Shown here one piece after another: positions 12,359 through 21,791 of a stretch of DNA of 64,000 nucleotides. The stretch covers positions 62,001-126,000 of the forward strand of contig JAJTUP010000071.1 of assembly GCA_021399435.1 (NCBI GenBank), in the 5' to 3' direction. Made by a program: the position numbers and the translations under genes. Source of the stretch: Diaporthe sp. PMI_573. Lineage: Eukaryota; Ascomycota; Sordariomycetes; Diaporthales; Diaporthaceae. How positions within the stretch are numbered: the first letter of the stretch is position 1; the number at the start of each line of letters is the position of its first letter. Under the pieces are notes generated by a model. The model did no database searches and was not told where the DNA came from. It was given only the letters and a program-made list of their open reading frames with translations.

Positions 12359-13141
12359 ATGCCCAACGGCCTCCTTGACTCGCTGGCGGAATGGGACGAG
12401 ATCAAGTATGCGCCTGTTCTACGTCTTGGCGAAGCCTTTGGCCACTACGAAGCAAGCCTCCAAATAAGCGACAAGCCAGATCCAGCTGCTCTGGCGAAGC
12501 TCATCGCGGATATCAACAGTGACCTCGAAAAGCTCAATATCGAATTCCAGGTCCCAGAATACTATCGAAGCAGTAAGAGAAGAGCACTAGATGTCTTAAG
12601 TACAATTTGGGACATGCTACGCAAGCAGAACCGTCCTTCGCACGGTGCTTACTTCCTAATCGGTACGGTCATTGGCCTGCTATTTCACGATTCAGCAGAA
12701 GCTCTATATAAGAGGCTGGACATGATCGAGAGCTATCATCCAGACATCAAACTCGCAAGTCGCGCGTTTGGTTCACGGCTGGTAAACAAATGGGAAATAT
12801 TGCAAATGGAGGATCACGGAAATGACACTCACTACGCTTTGACGAGAATGGGTACAGTTTTCCAGAAACTGAACAGCTCCATCAATATCCTGTTCATTAC
12901 CTCTGACCCCATGGCGGTAGAGCACCTGGATACGCAAGAAGAGCAACGCATGCTTGACGAGGTGGTGAAGGGCAGCAAGTTCAAGATTCGTCCCCACACT
13001 AGCTACAGGGCCACCGATATACAACAAAGCATCCCTCATGGGTATGCGGTTAACAGACCTATTTTTCAACTAATTTTATATAACTGTATGTACTCTACTA
13101 CTACATATATTTGGAAGCTATTGCACCACTTAGCTGTATAA
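12359..13141 (+). pseudogene. truncated CHAT-domain (caspase-like) gene
   Basis: From the ATG at 12359 an open frame of 260 codons is seen. Residues 1 to about 180 are a helical region I cannot name. Residues from about 180 read INILFITSDPMAVEHLDTQE, then a conserved-looking KFKIRPHTSYRATDIQQSIP. This is the pattern of the start of a CHAT protease domain (beta strand with a DP motif, a helix, then R..DL..AL..). In the family the next element is a strand ending in the catalytic His (HFSGHG-like), later followed by a catalytic Cys. Here the frame instead runs into AT-rich DNA at about 13040 and stops at 13141, so both catalytic residues are absent. CHAT proteins act as proteases in cell-death and immune-type systems. 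I infer a gene cut off by an insertion or deletion; an alternative is a misread intron, but no continuation was found nearby. Confidence 0.55.
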
Positions 13142-13345
13142 CCTTTCTTAAAGTATCTTATCAGGCTCTAAATTCAGAGTTGTAAATATACATTATACAT
13201 ATGTATATACATATACATATAAAGTTGTATATGAGGGTTACATTAAGGTTAGATTAAAGCTTTGAAAACTATAAACACTTGGAAATGGCTTGAAGCTTAA
13301 AATACACTGTTTATAATTCATGTAGCTTATGGATTGGGCAAGCAG
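13050..13345. repeat. AT-rich block with TA-type simple repeats
   Basis: The base composition shifts abruptly to strongly AT-rich just after the CHAT-like coding part. At about 13187-13225 alternating TA/CATA simple repeats occur (ATACATATGTATATACAT). Such blocks in ascomycete genomes are usually transposon relics mutated by repeat-induced point mutation. No transposase frame survives. Confidence 0.5.
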
Positions 13346-15147
13346 TAAATACTAATTGTAAGAGGGGTACAATTTGGGTAGAAGACCTGAAATTCTCTCA
13401 AATGACAAACATTGCCCCCAAAAAAAACTAGATCTCAGTAGCCTGCGCTGCTCACTCCTTTGTTGCAATAGACTCATCCACAGATGGGTCATCTCTGTAG
13501 CTCTGTCTGCCTCTGATTTTGCACCAGCACTGTGTGGTAGATGTGGATACTCCGTTCATTCAAGGCTTTATATAACAACCTCAAATCGCAAAGGAAAAAT
13601 CCGCCAAGTTATTAAAACTGTTGCAGCCCATCGGTGGTAGCATTAACCAACATGCTTCAGTTTACTCCGATGTCAAACTTGCCACAAGGCGCTTTCCAAC
13701 AAGTGGTTTGCGCCCGAGAACTATTTCTACACATTGGCCCGAGCGTGATCGTTGCAAAAGACGTGCCTAAATCAGTATCTGAGGGACGGTAAACAAGATT
13801 TGGTCTACTAGTACCGAACCCCCACCCCCCAACACCGGGCCCAGTCTCTCCTCTGTTCCTATGTCAGATTTACGCCTTAGCGATGCGAAATGCTGACCGC
13901 ACAGGTATTCGAAGACTGGGGAAAGCTACGTCGGTACTCAAATAATCTGCGCAATCTCTGCCATTTTACCAAGGTGCTCTAGTTCACTCAGAAGGACATC
14001 ATTCCTAAGACGGGATAAGTCTAATGCATGAGGGGAATATTGCCTCGGCTAGACGGCATCCATACCAAGATATTTCCTGCCGCACACCACACTTGAGTTG
14101 CATTTATGTATGAGTAAGCATGCTGCAGAGGCAAAGCGGAATCAACCGTCTTCGAGAACAATTGGTTGATGTCATCCAAGGGATTTACAGCAGCGGGGAA
14201 GCACGAGTCTTACAAAGTGCCAACTTTCGACCTAAATCAACATTCCTCATAAAATAGACTTAGTATCCGCCACAGACACATCACTTGGAATTAAATTCGT
14301 AAAGCTGGCTCCTGTTAGCGCGGCGGTCCCGTCCTAGTGATTATTGAGGTCCAAAAAGTCCAAAGGTGACGTAGAACTCAGAGCCGCTACGGAGGCAGGC
14401 GCCGAGACACTGGGTATCCCACTGGACTCTGAAGGAAAGTTCACGTCCCCCCACACGTTCGAACACCCCTCCATATAGCCTCGCTCGCCTCTCCACGCCC
14501 GTAAAGTAACCTTGGACATCATTACTCCTTTGAGCATGGTTGAAGAATCCGTTGGTTGGTTGGAACACTAGCCGTTGTCACTACCTAGACACCGAGACGC
14601 GCCATGTAAGTTATTCATGGCCGACCGTTGCGCAACGTGGCATACTTAGGAGACCTTTGTCCCACCCACACGGCCGAGTGAGAGCATACAGACCACAAGA
14701 ACTCCTCATGATTGCATGCTGCATATCTTGGTATGCATACAGATGTGTTCTTCCATAGGAAGGTTGCAACCACACGATTTCATTTTGATAGGCTCGTCCT
14801 GATCCACAACTATCGTGGCAACGTCTTTGGACGGTCACTTTGTGCGATCGACGGACTAGACTGTTTTGAGGCTGCGGTTTATGCCGTGCGACTACACACG
14901 CCGCAGTGTGACAGCTGCAAAGCACCAGATATTGACATTGGCAGACGTTGCGTGCAGTCGATAACCTGCTCGCATCTAAAGCTCGGCAATGATGAACCAC
15001 ACGTCACAACATGTCCTTGTTGAGACGAGGCTCTCAGTCCATCACCTTCCTTGTACTTAAATGAAAGTCCGCCCTGGACTCCCCGGCTTGAGTCTTTTCC
15101 CCGTTCCCTATGTTCTATGACAATCCCTCCATCATTCACTTACCAAC
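13346..15147. other. gene-poor gap of about 1.8 kb
   Basis: No frame over 130 codons, no motif and no splice-linked exons were found. GC content returns to normal compared with the AT-rich block before it. The 3' end should include the promoter of the P450 gene. Confidence 0.45.
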
Positions 15148-16976
15148 ATGGAATCCAAATTGGCCACAAAAGTCTACAACATCCTGCCTGAGGGAGCTCC
15201 ATTGGTGGCAGCTGCCCTAACCTCACTTTTCATCTATTACGTTGCCACCACTTATATCGCCTGGCGTCGTCTCCGCCACTTCCCGGGTCCACCCCTGACA
15301 TCCTTTTCCTGGCTATGGAGCTTCTTGACAGTCGCAGGCGGACGATGCGACACCAGAATCGCTAGAGCCCAGGAGAAGTACGGCAAGGCCATGCGCATTG
15401 GCCCAAACGCTATCATGATCTACGATCCCGAGGCCTTCTGGCACATCAACTCCGCACGCAGCACCTACGGCCGCACCGGCTGGTACGGAAGCATGAAGTT
15501 CCATCCGGGGGGCGACAGCATATTCAGCGAGATGAACACGGCGCTGCATGACAAACGGAAGGCCCATCTGACTAGCGGGTTCGCTGGCAAGGGCTCGGTC
15601 AACCTCGAGGCGGATGTTGACACCCAGGTTGCGGCTTTGGTCAAGTATATCCGGGTCAAGACTCTAGATGGGCAGGGTAATCAGCTGCGATTCAGCAAAA
15701 TCATCAGGTGGTTCCAGTTGGATCTTATCACACTTGTCGGACTCGGTGAGGCGTGGGGGGACCTGGCTGATGAGACTGATCACTTCGGCTTTCTGGGAAT
15801 GATGGATTTCATCATGCCTATAATCCATGCGATCTGCATGCACCCGCTACTCCGCAAGATCGCCTTCTCCAAGCTGTTCCTGACCCTGGCTGCGCCGAAG
15901 ATCACTGATAAGGAAGGAATGGGAAGATCTATAAGGTGACTACTCCATGCCCACCATCGATCTCTTACATGCAGCTGATCTCTCTGCAAAGGGAGATGAG
16001 GTCCATAGTCAAGTCTCACTTTGAGGATACTACCGAGACCAAACCTGGCCGCCAACACGGTGACATTTTGGTAAGTGAGGACGTCAACTGAACATTGTAT
16101 TGCCAAGGCCGACTCATTAGCTGACTGAATCTCGCGTCCCCATAGACCGAATGGATCAAACGCGGGCATAGTCCAGAGCAATGCGAGTTGGACCTTGCCA
16201 TCCTAATGCCCGCTGGAACAGAAACGACCGTCACGACAATTCGTGGCACGCTATTGCATCTTCTGTCGTCGCCCGCCGTGTACCAGAGGCTTAAGCAAGA
16301 GATCGCCGACGGCATCAAGGCAGGCCGAGTCTCGCGGCCCATCACAAATGACGAGGCGAAGGCGATGCCATACCTGCAAGCTGTGATCAGCGAAGGCATG
16401 CGGATAGTCCCGCCTGTGGTCAACGGATTCGCCAAAAAGGTCCCCCCTGGTGGTGACACGAGTAAGTGAATTGCCCCGAGGATACTCTTTTTGTATATCG
16501 AAAAGCAAAGCTCTGACTGCTTATCGTAGTCTGCGGAAAGTTCGTACCCGGAGGCACCGAGATCCATTGGAACTACATCGCAATGTTGAAGAGTAAGGAA
16601 GTATTTGGCGAGGATGCTGAAGTATTCCGCCCAGAACGCTTCCTGGAGTGCGACGACACGCAGAAAAGCTACATGTTGAAGGTCATGGATATTTCTTTTG
16701 GACACGGTCGTTGGCTATGTCTGGGCAAGCCCCTTGCTATCATTGAACTGAACAAGATCTACGTTGAGGTAAGTTACAGTGCTGACCCGTTGCTCCCTTT
16801 TAATAACAGTTCCAAAATGTTCGCAATAATTGACGCAAATATTCACTTGTTTTTAGCTGTTGCGGGTCTTCGACTTCCAACTCAGTCACGCGGAACAACC
16901 CTGGAAACGGAGGGTGTATTCGGCTTCGGTCGTTGATGAGTTCGACCTTCGAATCTGGGAAAACCCTTTGGATTAG
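15148..16976 (+). CDS. cytochrome P450, pisatin demethylase-like
   Basis: Five exons (15148-15935, 15992-16070, 16146-16461, 16530-16768, 16857-16976) give 513 residues, normal for a microsomal P450. An N-terminal membrane anchor spans about residues 17-35 and is followed by the proline hinge HFPGPP. The oxygen-binding I-helix motif appears as AGTETT near residue 312, the ExxR pair as EGMR near 378, and PERF near 428. The heme-binding loop is FGHGRWLCLGKP with the thiolate Cys at about 458; an aromatic residue in place of the usual Arg before the Cys is seen in the pisatin-demethylase-like group too. All four introns are GT-AG (56, 75, 68, 88 bp) and keep phase. It would sit in the ER and oxidise a small molecule using NADPH-P450 reductase. 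The substrate is not predictable; detoxification or secondary metabolism are both possible. Confidence 0.9.
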
Positions 16977-17443
16977 GGGTTTCCGGTAGGAGGTATATTG
17001 GTATCGTCGATTACGGAAAGAAAAGAAAATTCTTTCCTGCCAGAGAGAGAATGTGGATCAACACTCTTTCAAAGAATCTGTCTGGACGAGCGAATGGGGT
17101 CTGATCTTTGTACGATTTTTTTCATTTACGATGCGGCTTGATATATTTCCTTCAAGTTTCTACTCGCTCTTTCACATATATACACCTTTCAGAGCTGCAG
17201 CTATGTCATCACGGACAACATCGCCGTCCACGGCGTTATCTGGGGCAAGGATGAAACAGTCTGAATGGCATCTCTGATTTTTTGAAATCCTTCACGAGAT
17301 CGCGGTCTTTGAACTGTATCTACCGGAGAAAACCATCACTATGTCCCACATAGCTTTGGGGGCCACCGCATCCTGCTCGACCAAAGTTATCCAGACCACG
17401 ACAATACCCTACGTCCGGGGCTCCTTCATCAATCATTCTCCAT
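16977..17443. other. intergenic, convergent 3' ends
   Basis: This lies between the 3' ends of the P450 gene and the minus-strand small secreted protein. Only short frames without motifs are seen. Confidence 0.45.
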
Positions 17444-17683
17444 TCACAGAGGCGGGGTGCAGCCGAACTGCTGGACGTAGGTCTGGCAGCGGGGCAGATC
17501 GCTGTTGGTAGGGTAGATGCACTGGTTCCACATGAGGTCGCAGCAGTTTTGCATAGTGCCGGGCTGGCTGGGGATTGTTCCAGACATGCACCTGTCATAG
17601 AGCTCCTGGCCGGGAAGCTCGACGTTGTTCTGGGCGCTGACGAGGCTGGCGGCCAGAGCGAGGACGAGGGTAGTGAACTGCAT
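17444..17683 (-). CDS. small secreted six-cysteine protein
   Basis: The frame gives 79 residues from the ATG at 17683. An in-frame ATG 16 codons upstream exists, but the downstream one places a clean signal peptide (MQFTTLVLALAASLVSAQ) at the N-terminus. The mature part of about 61 residues has six cysteines in the order C, CC, C, C, C (DRC, NCC, NQC, PRC, FGC), enough for three disulfides. No homology is recognised. Size, secretion and cysteine content fit a candidate effector or a wall-associated peptide, an inference from architecture only. Confidence 0.7.
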   Translation of the reverse strand: MQFTTLVLALAASLVSAQNNVELPGQELYDRCMSGTIPSQPGTMQNCCDLMWNQCIYPTNSDLPRCQTYVQQFGCTPPL

Positions 17684-18497
17684 TTTGAGAGGAGCGGTAC
17701 TTGCTAGAACGATGAGTGAGTAGACTGTCATGGATTAAAGTATGTGGGGTGCTTTGGCAAAGCCTGAAGGGGGAGTACTCACTTGGTTTCCAAGATAGAG
17801 AGGATGCTGGAGATAATGAGAAACAACTTCTCTTCCGGAGGTGATGAAGTTTAAGTATTCGTGACAACATTTACCTGCTCGCTTCCAACAGCTCGTCTGC
17901 ACCGAGGTAGGTACGCCGTATAGATACGGCGATGGCATCTCCTGATCTGGTGTGGCCCCTTTTACTAGATACCACCTGTCTCCACACAGCCCGGCTTGGC
18001 GGTTGAATGCAAGCATGCTGTGCTTTGTTATTGCTCTCAAAGTAGTTTATAAGGGGAAGGTGAAGACGGAGGAGAGGATTGATTAGGGAGGAAGCTGGAT
18101 ACCTTGAGTGGATTCGCACATGCAGCTTTATCGTACCAGAAATGTTGTATGGAGTAGTCGAGCGATGATCATGACGATGATGAATCGGTTCCCGCCATGG
18201 GCAGGGAAATGGGCTAACCCACTTGATGTGTTAAGGGTAACTACATTCTTTTCACACCAGTATTTTGAAGGGCTATAATCTCTTCCTCTTTTACTATTAC
18301 TTGAATGAATGAATACTAAGTGGGCATGTGCTAAGTTTCTGTCTCAGAAAGAGGTCAGAGGACACTCTTTTCCGTATGCGCACACCTAGTCGCCATAATA
18401 GCGATGCTTTTTCACGCATGAAATGTATTGGTACCTTTCTACAATCACTATTACCACATCGACTCCCGAGCCTGCAACCGGGGGACATCGCAGTAAT
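17684..18497. other. intergenic, no supported gene
   Basis: Upstream region of the six-cysteine protein and downstream region of the GH67 gene. Frames up to 101 codons occur but show no motif. Confidence 0.45.
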
Positions 18498-21020
18498 CTA
18501 ATCGACGACGCCCGCTGGCAACAACGCCACATAGTCAAGCGGCGCCGGTTCCGTGCCATCCGGCGTGCCGACGATCTTTAGCACGTCGCCCTGTTCGACC
18601 TTGACGTCTCGGAACGTGACACGCGTCGCCGAGTGGCCGTCGGGCGCAAACGCCAGCCACTGCTGGTGGCCAAGCTTCCACTCCAGATCGCCAACCCATG
18701 AGCCCAACGACTCGTCGTTCAGGAAGATCTCGTACCGCGACTGGCCGCCGACACCGTCGTAGTAATTCACCGCGACATCATACGCGCCAGAAGGGTAGTC
18801 GATCGTGGCGGATGCCGTGCCAGCCGTGTTGTTGGTCGTCGTCATGACGGCCGTGAAGCCCGACGCGGCTTCGAACGGGACGATAGACAAGGGCTTGTAT
18901 CCATCGAGCTCCATATCCTCCGCCTCGATGCGCCATGGGTGTTTGCCGACCCGCCCGGCCTCGTCGGCGATGCTGGACTTGTTAAAGTAGAACTCGTTGA
19001 TGGCGTCGCGCCAGACGATGGAGTGGCCTGCCTGGTACTCGAGCTTGAAGGCGACGTCGTTGAAGCGCTCGTCGTCAATCAGGCCCTTCAGCGCCGCCCA
19101 CTGCTTCGGGAACGTCTGGGCCGTCTCGGCGCCGGCGTAGTGCGCGTCGTAGAAATGCTGGATGACGGTCTTGCCCGATTTCAGCTGCTGGGTGTACGGA
19201 ACGTGATGGAACCACAGCAGTAAATCATCGGGGGTCGTCTCGATCTCCTCGTACATCGCTGCGATTTCTGGCGGGTACTGGCCGGAGAAGCCGGTGCCGT
19301 TTTTGACTGTTCGGTCCATCCCGATCGAATCCGCATCAGCTCGTGTCCACTGGCCCCAGCCGTTGCCATCTTGAGAAGCCGGATTTGGGCCATAGTGGGG
19401 GCCAGTGATATCCGTCAGTGTCTGAATCCCTAGGTTGCCGGTGTAGTTCTCATAAGCTGGCCATGACTCTAGGGAAATCTTGGTGATGGTGTCAATGACA
19501 GTCTCATCGAATCCAAAAGTGAGACGCGTCCAATCCTCCAGCACAGCCACCTCGTCATCTTGCGGGTTCCATGCCAAGCGACCATAGGCATATAGATTCG
19601 ACATTGCCAGATGACTTCCGAGCCACGTCGAATTCGTGCCGACATTTACTACAGCCGCATACCCGCTTAGAGACTTGTCGAAGCGCTGTCCAGAAAGAAT
19701 GTCTCGAATAACTGATGGCTCGCCATCGACTTTGAGGTCGTAATCCAGGATGGTCTTCCAGAGCGGAGGGAGGTACACCAGGTGGTCCTGTTCACCCAGA
19801 TATTCTTGGCTGACCTGGAGCTCAATGGCCATAGCGGTTTGAGGCAGATTTGCGAACAAGGGCGATGGCGGCTCGCGGACTTGGAAGTCGATTGGGCCAT
19901 ACTTGATCTGGATAACGACATTGTCATCGAACTGACCATCCAATTCCTTGAAGAAGTCTACTGCAGCATTGGCCCGATCGTTCTTCCAGTTTGACTCGTT
20001 GATATGATGGTCGTATACAAAGGCCCTGAACATGACGACACCGTCCCCGTGGGGCTTCAAAGCTTTGGCGAAGAGGTTGGCACCGTCGGCAAGTGTGCGG
20101 TTGTACGTCAGCGGGCCGGGTTGATCCTCCGAATTGGCCTTTACGAGGAATCCGGCCAGATCCGGCACTTGCTTGTGTAATTCTTCTACTTTTCCGTTCC
20201 ACCATTGTATCACCGCAGGACTAAGCGGGTCTGAAGTATTCAGTCCCCCGAGTGTCTTTGGGGAGTCGAAGTTGAGCGATATGCCCACTCGGACGCCGTA
20301 TGGTCGCATTGCGTCCGCGATCCGGTTGAGGCCCGCGAGATTTGCTGCGTTTAGGAGGGTCGCATTGGCGTTGACATTGTTGACAATGATGCCGTTCACC
20401 CGGATCGATGCGAGCAGTCGGGCGTACTGAGAGACCCGGCTTAGATCATCGGCAATGGCCCAGGTGGGCGTGAAGAATATGGACGGGCCTCCATAGCCTC
20501 TTTCGATATGACCGTTCAAGTCGTCCCATTCGTTAACCCAGCGGATAGGCGCGCTCGGATTACTGGCATATGCCACTTCCGAGAAATTTCCCTGTGCGAG
20601 CATTGACAGGTACTCAAACGCACCGTACAGGGCGCCTCGTTCATTTTGTCCAACTATCTGGACACTGCCTTCTCTGGTGTCGAGCCAGAACCCATCGTTT
20701 TCGAGTTCAGGAATGTCCGCTGTTTGATTGCCGGTCGAAGGGAATGACTCGATAGTTCCGACTGTAATTATCGACTTGCTCAAAGATTCTTCAGAAGATA
20801 CACTGACGTTTTGGCCCAGAATTCCACGTATTCCCTTTTGCAATTCCTGTCCAGCCACGTACACGGGACTGGTCTCAGTGCTGTTCAGGGCGACGATAGA
20901 ATTCGGGGTGGCATGGTCACCGCGGACATCGGTTGGTAACGCAGCATACCGTAACCAGCCGTCGATTCCGTTCTCAGCGGCGGCGAAGCCAAAAGAAACA
21001 AGCCACAATAGTGCGTGCAT
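18498..21020 (-). CDS. aguA: GH67 alpha-glucuronidase, secreted
   Basis: A single uninterrupted frame of 840 codons from ATG 21020, the typical length for fungal AguA. A short signal peptide (MHALLWLVSFGFAAA) leads. Family GH67 enzymes remove 4-O-methyl-glucuronic acid from the non-reducing end of xylooligosaccharides made by xylanases. By comparison with the bacterial GH67 structure, E298 (in KANSEDQPGP) is the likely general acid, and D378 (KYGPIDFQ) and E400 (TAMAIELQ) the likely pair activating water. Many N-x-S/T sites agree with secretion. The C-terminal ~130 residues form the beta-rich accessory domain. A XlnR-type site lies about 170 bp upstream. I see no frameshift or missing catalytic residue. 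Confidence 0.93.
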   Translation of the reverse strand: MHALLWLVSFGFAAAENGIDGWLRYAALPTDVRGDHATPNSIVALNSTETSPVYVAGQELQKGIRGILGQNVSVSSEESLSKSIITVGTIESFPSTGNQTADIPELENDGFWLDTREGSVQIVGQNERGALYGAFEYLSMLAQGNFSEVAYASNPSAPIRWVNEWDDLNGHIERGYGGPSIFFTPTWAIADDLSRVSQYARLLASIRVNGIIVNNVNANATLLNAANLAGLNRIADAMRPYGVRVGISLNFDSPKTLGGLNTSDPLSPAVIQWWNGKVEELHKQVPDLAGFLVKANSEDQPGPLTYNRTLADGANLFAKALKPHGDGVVMFRAFVYDHHINESNWKNDRANAAVDFFKELDGQFDDNVVIQIKYGPIDFQVREPPSPLFANLPQTAMAIELQVSQEYLGEQDHLVYLPPLWKTILDYDLKVDGEPSVIRDILSGQRFDKSLSGYAAVVNVGTNSTWLGSHLAMSNLYAYGRLAWNPQDDEVAVLEDWTRLTFGFDETVIDTITKISLESWPAYENYTGNLGIQTLTDITGPHYGPNPASQDGNGWGQWTRADADSIGMDRTVKNGTGFSGQYPPEIAAMYEEIETTPDDLLLWFHHVPYTQQLKSGKTVIQHFYDAHYAGAETAQTFPKQWAALKGLIDDERFNDVAFKLEYQAGHSIVWRDAINEFYFNKSSIADEAGRVGKHPWRIEAEDMELDGYKPLSIVPFEAASGFTAVMTTTNNTAGTASATIDYPSGAYDVAVNYYDGVGGQSRYEIFLNDESLGSWVGDLEWKLGHQQWLAFAPDGHSATRVTFRDVKVEQGDVLKIVGTPDGTEPAPLDYVALLPAGVVD

Positions 21021-21791
21021 CTTGTCGTAACGGTTCGACCTGCCATCCTTTTTCCCAGTTCACGATGCGAAATTACAACCCCAATTATATACAGCTCTTC
21101 TCCTCATTGCGGGGTGGACTTGGAGAAAGCACTCCAGCAAATTCTGGAACCTCCAGCAGCGAGATGCCAGGCTCGTGCTCACTTTAGGCTAAAGACTGTT
21201 AGCATGGAAGATCTCTCTCTGCCTTGTCCGCCCTGGCTTGCGGAAAAGGCCTCCTCGGCCGTACTTCCCCCAGGGCAATGCAGGGTACCGATGTTGAATG
21301 TAACTTCCCCGCATGGTCTTCTGGGGGAGCGCGGGACAAGTTGACAAGGTTCTCCGGATGCTAACCATGCAAGAGCATCCGGCCGCCGGCTACATGAATC
21401 ATTTTAACCACCTTCCTCCACTTTTACATGCGTCGATTCGATGACCGTGTGAGGTGCCGGAATTGGCTTGAACACGAGACCTCGACTGCGTTCGTCGTCC
21501 TCGGTGGATCTCAGGCAAGCTGTCGAACGTGACGGATATATGGTACTAGCACATTGTCCGGATTTCCCTCCGTGTGTGGGGCACTGAAGCTGTATGGCAG
21601 GCATTGCTTTTCCGAGTTCCTGGGTCTTCGCCGCTCCTCCCATGTAGCGAGCCTCATGTAACAATGAAGTCTGTCAGCTTGCATCTAGAAGCGTTCCTCG
21701 AAAGATGGCGGAGTTCGCAGGAGTTTGGTGGAAGTGCAATAAGACGTTCAAATTAGGAGAATTAGACCTATTATCTACGGAATGTAATTAG
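21021..21791. other. intergenic upstream of GH67
   Basis: Contains the putative XlnR site and possible CreA sites. No coding frame with a motif is seen. Confidence 0.45.
21187..21193 (+). promoter_or_regulatory. putative XlnR/XYR1 site upstream of GH67
   Basis: The heptamer GGCTAAA, the known XlnR (xylan-responsive Zn2Cys6 activator) consensus, lies about 170 bp upstream of the GH67 start and is part of a near-palindrome TTTAGGCTAAA. A GCGGGG element near 21106-21111 would match the CreA carbon-repression consensus. Both motifs are short and can occur by chance; the gene they precede makes them plausible. Confidence 0.4.

Noticed and set aside
5991..16976. BAHD, Clr5-domain and P450 genes as one biosynthetic cluster
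   Set aside because: No backbone synthase (PKS, NRPS or terpene cyclase) is present and the genes are separated by up to 8 kb with unrelated genes between.
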